From a virus, in IMG/VR virus record IMGVR_UViG_3300032083_000307, positions 1-34,470 of that record: a stretch of 34,470 nucleotides of DNA. The stretch is one strand, 5' to 3'. Position 1 is the stretch's first letter. Every line of letters starts with the position of its first letter. Below the pieces are notes generated by a model. The model was not told where the DNA came from, made no database searches, and saw nothing but the letters and a program-made list of their open reading frames with translations. Shown in pieces: positions 12,425 to 21,311 of the stretch. Both the position numbers and the translations under genes were made by a program.

Positions 12425-12614
12425 ATGGGCGGCAGAGGAATGGGATTCACCCAAGGAAGATACAAAGCGTATACTTGTACGCATCAAACGTGTAGCTGAC
12501 ATCATAAAGTCAGACGCACTGTGCAAGTCACGCCCTACTGTTAGAGATAAGGCAGGTGAATTGTTGGGATTAATAGATATGTTGGAGAGTAAACTAGATG
12601 AATACAAATGGTAG
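12417..12614 (+). CDS. 65-residue helical protein upstream of the integrase
   Basis: MAKWAAEEWDSPKEDTKRIL continues VRIKRVADIIKSDALCKSRP and then a second helix to the C-terminus. It overlaps the integrase start by 17 bases, so the pair is probably co-translated. A recombination directionality factor would fit the position, but those are normally basic winged helices and this protein is near neutral, so the idea is weak. Confidence 0.5.
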   Translation: MAKWAAEEWDSPKEDTKRILVRIKRVADIIKSDALCKSRPTVRDKAGELLGLIDMLESKLDEYKW

Positions 12615-13746
12615 AAATAAAATGACAATAAAGTTACCTAGATACGTACAAGCTATAAAGAAGTCTGGTAGACCCACTGAATACCGATTTAATCCCCCTC
12701 AAACTTTAGTAGACGAGGGGGTAGTAAAACGTGAAATGTACGGTAGTGATGTCAGTCAGGTTAAGCGTATAGCTAAACACAATAATGCTTTAATTGATCA
12801 ATACAGAGAAGAGAAAGCTAAAGTTTTAAACATAACAAAACATAGCAAAGTCAGTGATCTCGTTAGGTTATACTATGAATCTAATGACTTTGACATGCTA
12901 CGTGACACAACCAAGGCTGACTATAGGTATTTATTAACTATACTATGTAATTCTATGGGTAATAGGAAGTATTCTGACATTACAAGTAAAATAGCCAAGG
13001 CTGCATATGAGGAATGGGTCAAACGAGGTGTCAGTTTTGCTAATCATATAGCTACTTGTTCATCTAGGGTGTTTAACTATGCCATAGAGATGGAATATAT
13101 CATGTTTAATCCCTTTACAAACATAAAACGTAAGCCTTTGGCTAAACGTAAGGTGGTATGGCAACATGAAGACGTGTTAAAGTTCCTTGACGAGGCATAT
13201 TCTGACTTCAGTACACGTAATATTGGTCTTATTATTCAGATGGCTTACGAATGGTGTCAGAGGCTAGGTGATATGCGTACATTACGTTGGGAGGACATAG
13301 ATTTTGATAGTAAAATGCTTACGTTAGAACAGAGCAAGCGTAGAGCAGAGGTATTTTTACCTATATCAGATGACCTTATGGCAATGTTAAGTGATCAGCA
13401 TGATGACTTTGGCTTTCAACAGTACGTAGCACCTCACATACTGCCCACTGAGGGCGTGTATTATCCTTATGCGATGCAAAGGCTCTCAAAAAATGGAAGG
13501 GCTGTCATGCGTAAAGCTGGGCTATCTGAGAAGCTACGATTAATGGATTTACGAAGAACAGGAGTAGTACAGATGGTCGAAAAGAAAGTTCCATTGCCTA
13601 ATATTATGTCTGTTACTGGTCACGCAAATGTTGCATCTGTGAAACCCTATTTAAAAAATACGTACACAGCGGCAAATGAAGCCTTGACACAGAGAAATGT
13701 ATCTGTACAATCGAACACTGTGAGTAACATTGAAAGTGATACATAA
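12598..13746 (+). CDS. int: Tyrosine recombinase (phage integrase)
   Basis: This 382-residue integrase has an N-terminal core-binding helical domain (about 78-170) and a C-terminal catalytic domain (185-355). Catalytic residues seen are R222 (CQRLGDMRTLRW), K247 in the beta hairpin, R319 (LMDLRRTG), H342 (TGHANV) and tyrosine Y351 (VKPYLK). The usual first histidine of the HxxR motif is Met316; this position varies among phage integrases, so activity may be kept. ATG 12622 is an alternative start. It sits directly upstream of the primase (TAATG). It implies site-specific insertion, hence possible lysogeny; no attP was identified. Confidence 0.9.
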   Translation: MNTNGRNKMTIKLPRYVQAIKKSGRPTEYRFNPPQTLVDEGVVKREMYGSDVSQVKRIAKHNNALIDQYREEKAKVLNITKHSKVSDLVRLYYESNDFDMLRDTTKADYRYLLTILCNSMGNRKYSDITSKIAKAAYEEWVKRGVSFANHIATCSSRVFNYAIEMEYIMFNPFTNIKRKPLAKRKVVWQHEDVLKFLDEAYSDFSTRNIGLIIQMAYEWCQRLGDMRTLRWEDIDFDSKMLTLEQSKRRAEVFLPISDDLMAMLSDQHDDFGFQQYVAPHILPTEGVYYPYAMQRLSKNGRAVMRKAGLSEKLRLMDLRRTGVVQMVEKKVPLPNIMSVTGHANVASVKPYLKNTYTAANEALTQRNVSVQSNTVSNIESDT

Positions 13747-14513
13747 TGAATATTAATAAATTACTAAATGATATAACACTTATAAATGGTGATACAAAAA
13801 GAATAGATTGCCCTGAATGTAAGGGTAAGAAAACATTTACGATCACCAATAATATGGGTTCCATCGTATGGAACTGTTACAAGGCAGGGTGTACTGTATC
13901 AGGAGGTAGACGTGTACACCTATCAAGTGATGACATACGTAAGTCACTGGGTAAAACTGTATTAGAGATTGAAGGTATACCTAAGTTTATTAGGCCAGAA
14001 TGGATAGTACGTGATTCAGATAAGATAGCACCTTACTGTGAAGAGTGGGGGTTAGATGCTGAAGAACTTGGATTACTGTATGACGTAAAGGAACACAGAG
14101 TTGTCTTTCCAGTGATGCATAATGGTCACACCGTTGATGCTACAGGCCGTAGTCTGGGTAAAAGATTACCTAAGTGGAAACGGTATGGAAAAAATGCCTT
14201 GCCCTACGCTCACGGCTATGGTAATGTCGCTGTAGTTGTTGAAGACTGTGTGAGTGCCGCTGTTATTGGTAGTCATGTATATGTAGGGGTTGCAGTGTTG
14301 GGTACATCTCTATCGGAATTGCATAAAAAGTATCTTGCACAGTTTTCAACGGCAGTAATAGCACTAGACCCAGATGCTCTACCTAAGACACTGCAATTTG
14401 CAAAAGAACTAAGAGGATACGTAGATACTGTACGTGTTCTTAGACTTAACGATGATTTAAAATATAGAAACCCTGATGACCTACAGAATCTAACACGCAT
14501 AGGAGAAAGCTAA
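13746..14513 (+). CDS. DNA primase (T7 gp4 N-terminal half-like)
   Basis: This 255-residue primase carries a zinc-binding domain with C22-xx-C25 and C44-xxxx-C49 (DCPECKGK, WNCYKAGCT) for template recognition. A Toprim-type catalytic core has E166 (VVVEDCVSAAV) and D208/D210 (ALDPDALP). It makes RNA primers for lagging-strand synthesis. In T7 this domain is fused to the helicase; here the helicase is the next gene, joined by TAATG, as in HMO-2011-type phages. Length and motif order agree with a stand-alone primase. Confidence 0.85.
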   Translation: MNINKLLNDITLINGDTKRIDCPECKGKKTFTITNNMGSIVWNCYKAGCTVSGGRRVHLSSDDIRKSLGKTVLEIEGIPKFIRPEWIVRDSDKIAPYCEEWGLDAEELGLLYDVKEHRVVFPVMHNGHTVDATGRSLGKRLPKWKRYGKNALPYAHGYGNVAVVVEDCVSAAVIGSHVYVGVAVLGTSLSELHKKYLAQFSTAVIALDPDALPKTLQFAKELRGYVDTVRVLRLNDDLKYRNPDDLQNLTRIGES

Positions 14514-15736
14514 TGGAATTAAGTTTAATAAGAAGTTTAATGGACAAAGACTTTTACGATGAACATCGTGGAGCAAGGTGTCCAAACAGACTATTCAGTA
14601 AGGATGTACGTAAGATAAAAGAAGCTATTGATGCCGCGATGGATCGGTATGAGCGAAGCGTTACACCTGCTGAGATAGAATCATTATTCATGTCGAACAA
14701 TCCGACATTGACTACGGCACAGAAGCAGGCTTACAGTGCTTTATTTACGCAGATAACAAGTAAGCCACCGTTAGGTAATGACATAGCACAGGAAGTATTG
14801 TCCAAGCTATTTCAACAGGTAGTTGGTGAGGATATAGCTAATCTAGGCTTTGACTATGTAAATGGTGACAAGACGAGCCTTGAGCCACTACGTAACCTTC
14901 TGGAACAGTATGCTGATGACTTTACACCTGATCTAAACATAGAGTGGGATGACATAGAAATAGATACGTTACTCTCTAAGAATGACCTAGAAGCACGTTG
15001 GACATTCAACATAGCTACGCTTACACGTAAGCTGGAAGGCGTAAACGATGGACATCTAATTGAGATAGGTGCTAGGCCTAATACTGGTAAGACATCATTT
15101 CATGCGTCATTAGTTGCCGCACCAAACGGTTTTGCACATCAGGGTGCTAAATGTATTATCCTGTGTAACGAAGAAGGATCTCATCGTGTCGGTGCTAGGT
15201 ATCTAACTGCCGCTACAGGTATGACTATGCATGAGATAAAGAAAGATCCTGTTAAAGCTAGAGAATTATACGCCAAGGTAAAAAACAATATAAGAATTAA
15301 AGATGCTAGTAATCGTGACATGGCTTGGGTTGAGAGCGTGTGTAAGTCTTATAAACCTGACGTAGTTATACTTGACATGGGAGATAAGTTTGCTCGTACT
15401 GGTGGCTTTGCCAGAACAGATGAGGCACTCAAGGCTAACGCCATACATGCTAGGCAGATAGCCAAGCAACATGAGTGTGCAATATTCTACATGTCACAGT
15501 TATCTGCTGATGCAGAGAATAAGGTGGTACTCAATCAGGCTATGATGGAAGGCTCACGTACAGGTAAGGCCGCAGAAGCTGACCTGATGATACTGATAGC
15601 GAAGAACCCACCAGTAGAAGGGCAAGAGGAAGAAGATACTATGCGTCACCTGAACCTAGTTAAGAATAAATTATCAGGTTGGCATGGTATTATCCACTGC
15701 GAATTAGAATACAAAACAGCGAGGTATGTAGTATGA
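14513..15736 (+). CDS. Replicative DNA helicase (DnaB/T7 gp4-like)
   Basis: This 407-residue protein has an N-terminal linker domain (1-150) and a RecA-like C-terminal ATPase. Walker A is GARPNTGKTS (186-195), a catalytic acidic pair follows LCNEEG (218-222), Walker B is VVILDMGD (284-291), and a sensor-like FYMSQLS occurs at 325-331. It would form a hexamer that unwinds DNA ahead of the phage polymerase and work with the separately encoded primase. It overlaps the GIY-YIG gene by ATGA. Confidence 0.85.
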   Translation: MELSLIRSLMDKDFYDEHRGARCPNRLFSKDVRKIKEAIDAAMDRYERSVTPAEIESLFMSNNPTLTTAQKQAYSALFTQITSKPPLGNDIAQEVLSKLFQQVVGEDIANLGFDYVNGDKTSLEPLRNLLEQYADDFTPDLNIEWDDIEIDTLLSKNDLEARWTFNIATLTRKLEGVNDGHLIEIGARPNTGKTSFHASLVAAPNGFAHQGAKCIILCNEEGSHRVGARYLTAATGMTMHEIKKDPVKARELYAKVKNNIRIKDASNRDMAWVESVCKSYKPDVVILDMGDKFARTGGFARTDEALKANAIHARQIAKQHECAIFYMSQLSADAENKVVLNQAMMEGSRTGKAAEADLMILIAKNPPVEGQEEEDTMRHLNLVKNKLSGWHGIIHCELEYKTARYVV

Positions 15737-16284
15737 AAATAGAAAATGGAACAATTAGAAAAGATGGAAAAAGATACGATGGTTCTACTTGGAGAAAAAC
15801 AGGAACTAACCATACTATGAATGGAGATGGTTTGATATTTTATAAAAGAAAGTATAGAACATTAGAAGGTTATTTACAGCAGGGTGGAAAAATAAATAAA
15901 GTTTCGTTTAATTCTAAAAAACCACAAGATATAAAAGCTATATCTACTGCTTTGTGGAATAAAGAAAAGACAGGGTATGTCTATGCAATTACTAATCCTG
16001 CATGGGAAGGGTGGATAAAGATAGGTATGGCAGTTGATGCAGAGGATAGATTAAAAGGCTATCAAACATCTAGCCCACTCAGAGACTTTGTTCTATTACA
16101 CAAAAAGTTTTTTGACAATAGACGTAGAGCAGAAGCTGAAGCACATATAAGCGCAGATAAAATTGCAAAAGAACGTAGAGGTGAGTGGTTTAATATCAGT
16201 GAAGATAATGCAATTAATATAATTAATAGTATTGACAATGTAGAAAAAACAGGTATACAAGAGTTAAAAGAGGTATTTATTTAA
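15733..16284 (+). CDS. GIY-YIG-type nuclease (T5orf172-like)
   Basis: This 183-residue protein has a GIY-YIG-like core: GYVYAITNPAWEGWIKIGMA (the two strands), a basic helix around RLKGYQTSSPLRDFVLL, and the catalytic-type glutamate in RRAEAEAH, ending RRGEWFNIS. This resembles the T5orf172/MUG113 branch. The N-terminal 70 residues are basic and probably bind DNA. It sits exactly between helicase and polymerase with a 4-base overlap upstream and one base downstream, the usual place for a mobile nuclease. It is more AT-rich and uses simpler lysine codons than its neighbours, which suggests later acquisition. Confidence 0.75.
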   Translation: MKIENGTIRKDGKRYDGSTWRKTGTNHTMNGDGLIFYKRKYRTLEGYLQQGGKINKVSFNSKKPQDIKAISTALWNKEKTGYVYAITNPAWEGWIKIGMAVDAEDRLKGYQTSSPLRDFVLLHKKFFDNRRRAEAEAHISADKIAKERRGEWFNISEDNAINIINSIDNVEKTGIQELKEVFI

Positions 16285-16285
16285 A

Positions 16286-18334
16286 ATGATTACAATCCTA
16301 GATGTAGAAAACACAGTCGTAAAAAGAAATGGTAAGATGCATCTTGATCCATTTGAACCAGAGAATACATTGGTCATGGTGGGGATGCTAGATGGTACTG
16401 GACACGAGCAAATTATAACTTTTGACCACACTGAGCATCCCCCCACTGAAAACGGTAGACAGATAGTACAGGATAAACTTAACCTGACTACACGTCTTGT
16501 CGCACACAATGCCGCACACGATTTGATGTGGTTGTGGGAGTCAGGCTTTACCTATGAGGGTGAAGTGTTTGATACAATGCTAGGTGAGTATATACTACAA
16601 CGAGGACAGAAAGAACCTCTATCACTAGAAGCATGTGCTGAACGTCACCAGTTACATACACAGAAGCAAGACACATTAAAAGAATATTTTAAACAGGGAT
16701 TAAATGTTGCAGAAATACCACACAACGAACTGTCTGAGTATTTGTCTGCTGACTTACATGCAACGCAACAGTTGTTCAGAGAACAGGACAAGCAGTACTC
16801 GTATGGTACAGGCAGGACACTTGTAGATACTATACGTCTTACAAACCAGTTAGCTGTACACCTAGCACGTATATACCAACGTGGGTTCAAGGTAGATATG
16901 AAAGCATTAGAAGAAGTACGTAAAGAGTTTGAACAGGAGAAACAAGAGCTTACAACTCAGCTAGATAAACAGGTGCAAGAACTTATGGGTGATAGACCAA
17001 TTAATCTTAACAGCCCAGAGCAACTGTCTTGGGTTATATTTAGCCGTAAGGTATTTGATAAGAAAGTATGGGCTGAGGCATACGAGGATCGTGTATCCGA
17101 CAGGAAACATCTAGCCAACGTAAGACAGATGACATTACCCCTGCACAAGCAGTACGCTGTCGTCTGTACTCAGTGTATGGGTCATGGATGGATACGTAAG
17201 AAGCGTAAGGATGGATCACCGTATAAGAACACAAACAACTGTCCTGAGTGTGATGGAGCAGGGTATCTGTACCGTGATAGAAAAGAGTTAGCTGGGCTGA
17301 AGTTCAATGCACCAGATGCTAAATGGGCAAGTGCCAATGGCTTCAGTACAAGCAAAGACAATCTCGTATACTTAGAAGGTATAGCTAGATCTCGTGGTAT
17401 GTATGATGCAGAGGTATTTCTACAACGAGTACGTAGACTGTCAGCACTTGATACTTATCTATCTAGTTTCGTTGAGGGTATAGCTACTCATGTTAAACAG
17501 GATGGTAAGCTACACGTAAGACTACTGCAACACAGGACAGGTACAGGCAGGTTATCTGGTGCTGATCCTAATATGCAGAACATGCCCAGAGGTGGTACGT
17601 TTCCTGTGAAGAAAGTATTTGTATCTCGTTGGGATAACGGAGAGATCATGGAGGCTGACTTTGCACAGCTAGAGTTTAGAGTTGCAGCATTTCTCAGTCA
17701 GGACAGAACAGCTATCAAAGAAGTATCTACAGGCTTTGATGTGCATAGCTACACAGCTAAAGTTATTACTGAAGCAGGACAGAATATCTCCAGACAAGAC
17801 GCAAAGGCACATACATTTGCACCTCTCTATGGTGCGTCAGGCTTTGGTCGTACACCTGCCGAAGCTGCATATTACCAACAGTTTACGACTAAGTATTCAG
17901 GCATAGGTGCATGGCATAAGCGACTCGCCAAGGAAGTCATTACGACAGGTAATGTTCGCACACCATCAGGTCGTGAGTTTGCATTTCCTTTGGCTACACG
18001 TAGAGCGAATGGAAGTATCACATACTTTACTCAGGTAAAGAACTATCCTGTGCAATCATTTGCTACAGCAGACATCGTGCCAGTATCTCTTATCTACATA
18101 GACAAGATGTTACAGGCTAATAATTTACAATCATGTGTCGTTAATACCGTACACGATTCAATCGTGATTGACGTACACCCTAACGAGAAGGAGAAAGTAA
18201 TACGGATCATCAATCGTACTAACGAAGTACTGGTTGATATAGTCAATAAGAAGTGGAACATAGACTTTAATGTACCATTATTATTAGAAGCAAAAATAGG
18301 TAAGAATTGGCTTGACACTAAAGACGTAGCATGA
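16286..18334 (+). CDS. polA: Family-A DNA polymerase with DnaJ-type zinc insertion
   Basis: This 682-residue PolA has an intact 3'-5' exonuclease: D6 and E8 (LDVENT), D79 (HNAAHD) and D156 (YLSADLHAT). Polymerase motifs are A with D458 (EADFAQLEFRV), B with R503, K507, F511 and Y515, and C with H623 D624 (VHDSIVID). Between the domains lies a zinc module, CTQCMGHG (294-300) and CPECDGAG (319-325), which matches half of the DnaJ central domain. I recall this unusual insertion as a hallmark of the HMO-2011 polymerase. Phe at the position equivalent to E. coli 762 differs from T7's Tyr. It replicates the phage genome. Confidence 0.95.
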   Translation: MITILDVENTVVKRNGKMHLDPFEPENTLVMVGMLDGTGHEQIITFDHTEHPPTENGRQIVQDKLNLTTRLVAHNAAHDLMWLWESGFTYEGEVFDTMLGEYILQRGQKEPLSLEACAERHQLHTQKQDTLKEYFKQGLNVAEIPHNELSEYLSADLHATQQLFREQDKQYSYGTGRTLVDTIRLTNQLAVHLARIYQRGFKVDMKALEEVRKEFEQEKQELTTQLDKQVQELMGDRPINLNSPEQLSWVIFSRKVFDKKVWAEAYEDRVSDRKHLANVRQMTLPLHKQYAVVCTQCMGHGWIRKKRKDGSPYKNTNNCPECDGAGYLYRDRKELAGLKFNAPDAKWASANGFSTSKDNLVYLEGIARSRGMYDAEVFLQRVRRLSALDTYLSSFVEGIATHVKQDGKLHVRLLQHRTGTGRLSGADPNMQNMPRGGTFPVKKVFVSRWDNGEIMEADFAQLEFRVAAFLSQDRTAIKEVSTGFDVHSYTAKVITEAGQNISRQDAKAHTFAPLYGASGFGRTPAEAAYYQQFTTKYSGIGAWHKRLAKEVITTGNVRTPSGREFAFPLATRRANGSITYFTQVKNYPVQSFATADIVPVSLIYIDKMLQANNLQSCVVNTVHDSIVIDVHPNEKEKVIRIINRTNEVLVDIVNKKWNIDFNVPLLLEAKIGKNWLDTKDVA

Positions 18335-18369
18335 TATACCTACAATTCTAACAAAGGAGAAATAAATAT

Positions 18370-19263
18370 ATGAATCAAATAGCAAATTTAGACACAAGTA
18401 ATTATGAAGCAATGGCAAAGGCAATGGGCATGAGTTCACTGGCTGTGCCGACTAAAGAGAAGACTAACTCTCTTGCAAGACTACGCATACATCACACACC
18501 TTTAATGGGTCAGGAAGAGATCAAAGGTAAAATGACTAACGTTGAGGTAGTCAGTGGTGGTACATACAAACTGGAGATTCCAGAGGGTGAGACTTACTAC
18601 GCTGAGAGTGTAGCTATACGCCCCTTCCTACAGAGGTTTATGTACAAACGTTTCATTAAGGGTAATGATAACACACCTAATAGGTTTGTTAAGACTGTGA
18701 TGGCAGATAATCTTAACATGGATATGAAAGACAACGATGGACAGTTTAATTGCGGTAAGCCTGCAGGTTATATAGCAGACTTTAAAGCGTTACCTGAGTC
18801 TATGCAGGATTTAATTAGACAGATAAAACGAACAAGAGTATTGTTTGGCACTGTTGATTTAGTTAACCCTGTAGATGCCAATGGTAATTCTGTAGAGGTA
18901 GAATCTACACCCTTTATATGGGAAGTAGAAAACCGTGATGCCTTTAAAATAATGGGAGATATGTTTAACAAGTTAAATAAAATGAAACGTCTTCCTGTTC
19001 AGCATTATATCAAAGCGGCTACTGAAGAAAGAAAACTGCCAAATGGAAGTTCTTTTTACCTTCCTACTGCTGAGTTAGACCTGTCAGAAACATTAGATAT
19101 AGACAGCAATACTCAGGAAAACTTAGCTAACTTTTTAGCTTGGGTAACTAACTATAATGAATACATTATGGGTGCTTGGAATGAAAATATGCAGAAACAT
19201 CAGTCTGTAGATACTGAGACTGTTGATGAGTTTATTGACATTAACGCTGAAGAGTTCGTATAA
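18370..19263 (+). CDS. Putative ssDNA-binding protein
   Basis: This 297-residue protein lies between polymerase and exonuclease, where T7-like phages often place ssDNA-binding functions. Conserved-looking parts are LARLRIHHTPLMG (35-47), a beta-rich segment (GGTYKLEIPEGETYYAESVA) and RPFLQRFMYKRF. The C-terminus is acidic (VDEFIDINAEEFV), resembling the acidic tails of T7 gp2.5 and SSB that contact other replication proteins. I recall similar proteins beside marine-phage exonucleases. No OB-fold motif can be assigned by eye. AAGGAG precedes the start. The function is inferred. Confidence 0.5.
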   Translation: MNQIANLDTSNYEAMAKAMGMSSLAVPTKEKTNSLARLRIHHTPLMGQEEIKGKMTNVEVVSGGTYKLEIPEGETYYAESVAIRPFLQRFMYKRFIKGNDNTPNRFVKTVMADNLNMDMKDNDGQFNCGKPAGYIADFKALPESMQDLIRQIKRTRVLFGTVDLVNPVDANGNSVEVESTPFIWEVENRDAFKIMGDMFNKLNKMKRLPVQHYIKAATEERKLPNGSSFYLPTAELDLSETLDIDSNTQENLANFLAWVTNYNEYIMGAWNENMQKHQSVDTETVDEFIDINAEEFV

Positions 19264-20120
19264 TGAACCATCCTGCTGAACTTCCGCTACATCAGTACCT
19301 TGATAATGCATCCAATGGCAAGACAACTATGTCTGATAAAACCATTGATCGTGTTGCACAAGATATTAAGGATGCAATGAAGCGGCAGTTTGGTGGGGGC
19401 AACAAAAGGGATGAGTTTCGTCTTCGTATGTCAAACATAGGTAGACCTACATGCCAACTCTGGTGGGAAAAGAATCATCCAGAGAAGGCACTCCCGAAGC
19501 CTACCACTTTCGTAATGAACATGTTAATAGGAGATATAGTTGAAGCAGCATTTAAAGGAATACTTACAGAAGCAGGCATTAAGTTTGAGGAATCTGATAC
19601 TGTATCATTGGAGCTTGATAGTGACACTAGAATTAATGGTAGTTATGATCTTGTTATTGATGGTGCATTGGATGATGTAAAATCGGCATCGCCTTGGTCT
19701 TATCAAAATAAATTCGAGTCTTATGATACATTAGCTGAAGGAGATTCTTTTGGCTACGTAGGTCAATTAGCAGGATATGTAAAAGCATCAGGCAAGAAAG
19801 TTGGAGGCTGGTGGGTTGTCAATAAAGGAAATGGAGAAATAAAGTATGTTCCTGCAACAGGATTAGATTTAAATACAGAAATAAAAAAGATAAAAGAAAA
19901 GGTTAAAGTTGTTGAGTCTAATGAGTTTAAAAGATGCTTTGAACCAGAAGAAGAAGTATATCGAGGTAAGCCTTCAGGAAATAAAAAACTACCAAGTAAC
20001 TGCAAATTCTGTGATTACAGATATGCGTGTTGGGATACAATAAAGGATTTACCATCCAAAGTATACCAAGGTAAGAAGACACCCCCTACTGTGTCTTACA
20101 TTGGAGAAGTAGTAGGGTGA
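19263..20120 (+). CDS. PD-(D/E)XK exonuclease with Fe-S cluster (Cas4/RecB-like)
   Basis: This 285-residue nuclease shows the PD-(D/E)XK core: D129 (GSYDLVID), then D138-x-K140 (LDDVKSAS), and Q168 (YVGQLAGY). Four cysteines, C64 near the N-terminus and C247, C250, C256 (CKFCDYRYAC), form the 1+3 pattern of Cas4/AddB Fe-S nucleases. It probably degrades host DNA or processes ends for recombination, alongside the adjacent endonuclease I. It starts in a TAATG overlap and ends in a GTGA overlap. No CRISPR genes are present, so it is not part of an adaptation module. Confidence 0.8.
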   Translation: MNHPAELPLHQYLDNASNGKTTMSDKTIDRVAQDIKDAMKRQFGGGNKRDEFRLRMSNIGRPTCQLWWEKNHPEKALPKPTTFVMNMLIGDIVEAAFKGILTEAGIKFEESDTVSLELDSDTRINGSYDLVIDGALDDVKSASPWSYQNKFESYDTLAEGDSFGYVGQLAGYVKASGKKVGGWWVVNKGNGEIKYVPATGLDLNTEIKKIKEKVKVVESNEFKRCFEPEEEVYRGKPSGNKKLPSNCKFCDYRYACWDTIKDLPSKVYQGKKTPPTVSYIGEVVG

Positions 20121-20569
20121 ATGGTAAACGCTTTCAAGCTGCCCTAAAGCATGGGTATAGAAGTGGGTTAGAGATGAAAGTCTCTGACTACCTAAAAGAA
20201 CTGGATGTACCTGTGATATATGAGGCCATTAAGATTGAATGGGAAGACCTCATGTACCGCACGTACACGCCAGACTTTGTGTTGCCTAACGGTATTATAA
20301 TAGAGACAAAAGGTCGCTTTACTGCGGCAGATAGACGCAAACACATTGAAATAAAGAAACAACACCCTAAGTTAGATATACGCTTTGTATTTTACAACAG
20401 CAGAAACAAACTAAACAAGGGTGCAAAGACTACGTATCAAGGATGGTGTGACAAGAATAAGTTTTTATATCACGACAGAATCGTGCCACTTGAATGGCTG
20501 AAAGAAAAAGGAAAGAACAAACATAAACCTATAATACAATTACCCTATAAAAAAATAATAAGGAGATAA
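20117..20569 (+). CDS. T7-type endonuclease I (Holliday junction resolvase)
   Basis: The 150-residue length matches T7 gp3. Catalytic residues line up: E19 (SGLEMKV), D53 (YTPDFVL), E63 and K65 (IIETKGRF). It cuts branched DNA and helps break down the host chromosome. The start is GTG 20117, inside the stop of the exonuclease (GTGA); the nearby ATG 20121 is in another frame. Confidence 0.9.
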   Translation: MNGKRFQAALKHGYRSGLEMKVSDYLKELDVPVIYEAIKIEWEDLMYRTYTPDFVLPNGIIIETKGRFTAADRRKHIEIKKQHPKLDIRFVFYNSRNKLNKGAKTTYQGWCDKNKFLYHDRIVPLEWLKEKGKNKHKPIIQLPYKKIIRR

Positions 20570-20572
20570 GAT

Positions 20573-20920
20573 ATGACTATACAAGTAGATAACTTCGATG
20601 TTAATGACATTATACTGCGAATGAAACCTAATTTTTCTGATAAAGGTAAATGGAATGGTTATATAGATATGGAGATTATTACAGACAATAAACACACAAT
20701 GCATAAAGACGATTACATTCAGCTTATGCAGGTTGCTTCCTTGGTTTGTTCTTCACTACCTGTTATGGAAATAAATGAAGAGTTTAGGGATATTCTTTGC
20801 GATTATGTTGAAAGTATGATAGAACATGACGATAAAGTAGAAAAGAATGATATAATAAAAAAATCTATAGCCAACGCTACAGGAAATATAATTAAAGTAA
20901 ATTTTGAGAGGAGCAATTAA
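20573..20920 (+). CDS. Unknown 115-residue acidic protein
   Basis: MTIQVDNFDVNDIILRMKPN, with a short strand pair (WNGYIDMEIITDN), then two helices (YIQLMQVASLVCSSLP and RDILCDYVESMIEHD). It is acidic. AAGGAG lies upstream, and one base is shared with the next start (TAATG). No family is recognised; the DNA-metabolism context suggests an accessory factor. Confidence 0.55.
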   Translation: MTIQVDNFDVNDIILRMKPNFSDKGKWNGYIDMEIITDNKHTMHKDDYIQLMQVASLVCSSLPVMEINEEFRDILCDYVESMIEHDDKVEKNDIIKKSIANATGNIIKVNFERSN

Positions 20921-21159
20921 TGAGTATTAAACCAGAATATGATGCGGTAGAAAAACCAGAACATTATAATCAAGATCACGACATAGAATGTATTGATGCC
21001 ATACGTGCCGCTCTAGGCTCAGGGTTTAAAGAGTATTTACAGGGTAACATACTTAAATACATATGGAGACATAAGTATAAGAATGGTGTAGAAGATTTAA
21101 AGAAAGCAAGATGGTATCTGGATAGACTTATCGAAGCAGAGGTAAGCAATGATAGCTAA
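20920..21159 (+). CDS. DUF3310 protein (T7 gp1.7-like)
   Basis: This 79-residue protein matches the DUF3310 signature: EKPEHYNQDHDIECIDAI, then FKEYLQGNILKYIWRHKYKN and DLKKARWYLDRLI. The domain is related to the phage nucleotide kinase T7 gp1.7, which converts dTMP and dGMP to diphosphates. It sits beside RNR, consistent with dNTP supply. Only the DUF3310 core is present, so catalytic activity is not certain. Confidence 0.85.
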   Translation: MSIKPEYDAVEKPEHYNQDHDIECIDAIRAALGSGFKEYLQGNILKYIWRHKYKNGVEDLKKARWYLDRLIEAEVSNDS

Positions 21160-21307
21160 AATACTATTAACACTTGACATTGATGAAGAAGAGTATAGAA
21201 TGCCTTCAGATGGAAAGATAGAACAAGAACTACAAGAAGCAGTACATGAATTTGTATATGATATAGACGGCATGGAGATTAAAGCTATGCGAATAACAAC
21301 GGAGTAA
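21149..21307 (+). CDS. 52-residue small protein
   Basis: MIAKILLTLDIDEEEYRMPS continues DGKIEQELQEAVHEFVYDID. A beta-alpha-beta layout ending in a basic strand (IKAMRIT). It overlaps the DUF3310 gene by 11 bases and ends 4 bases before the RNR start. Function is unknown. Confidence 0.5.
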   Translation: MIAKILLTLDIDEEEYRMPSDGKIEQELQEAVHEFVYDIDGMEIKAMRITTE

Positions 21308-21311
21308 TTAA

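Noticed and set aside
12417-12614. Excisionase next to the integrase
   Set aside because: Position fits, but the protein is near neutral and shows no winged-helix motif, so the call is not supported.
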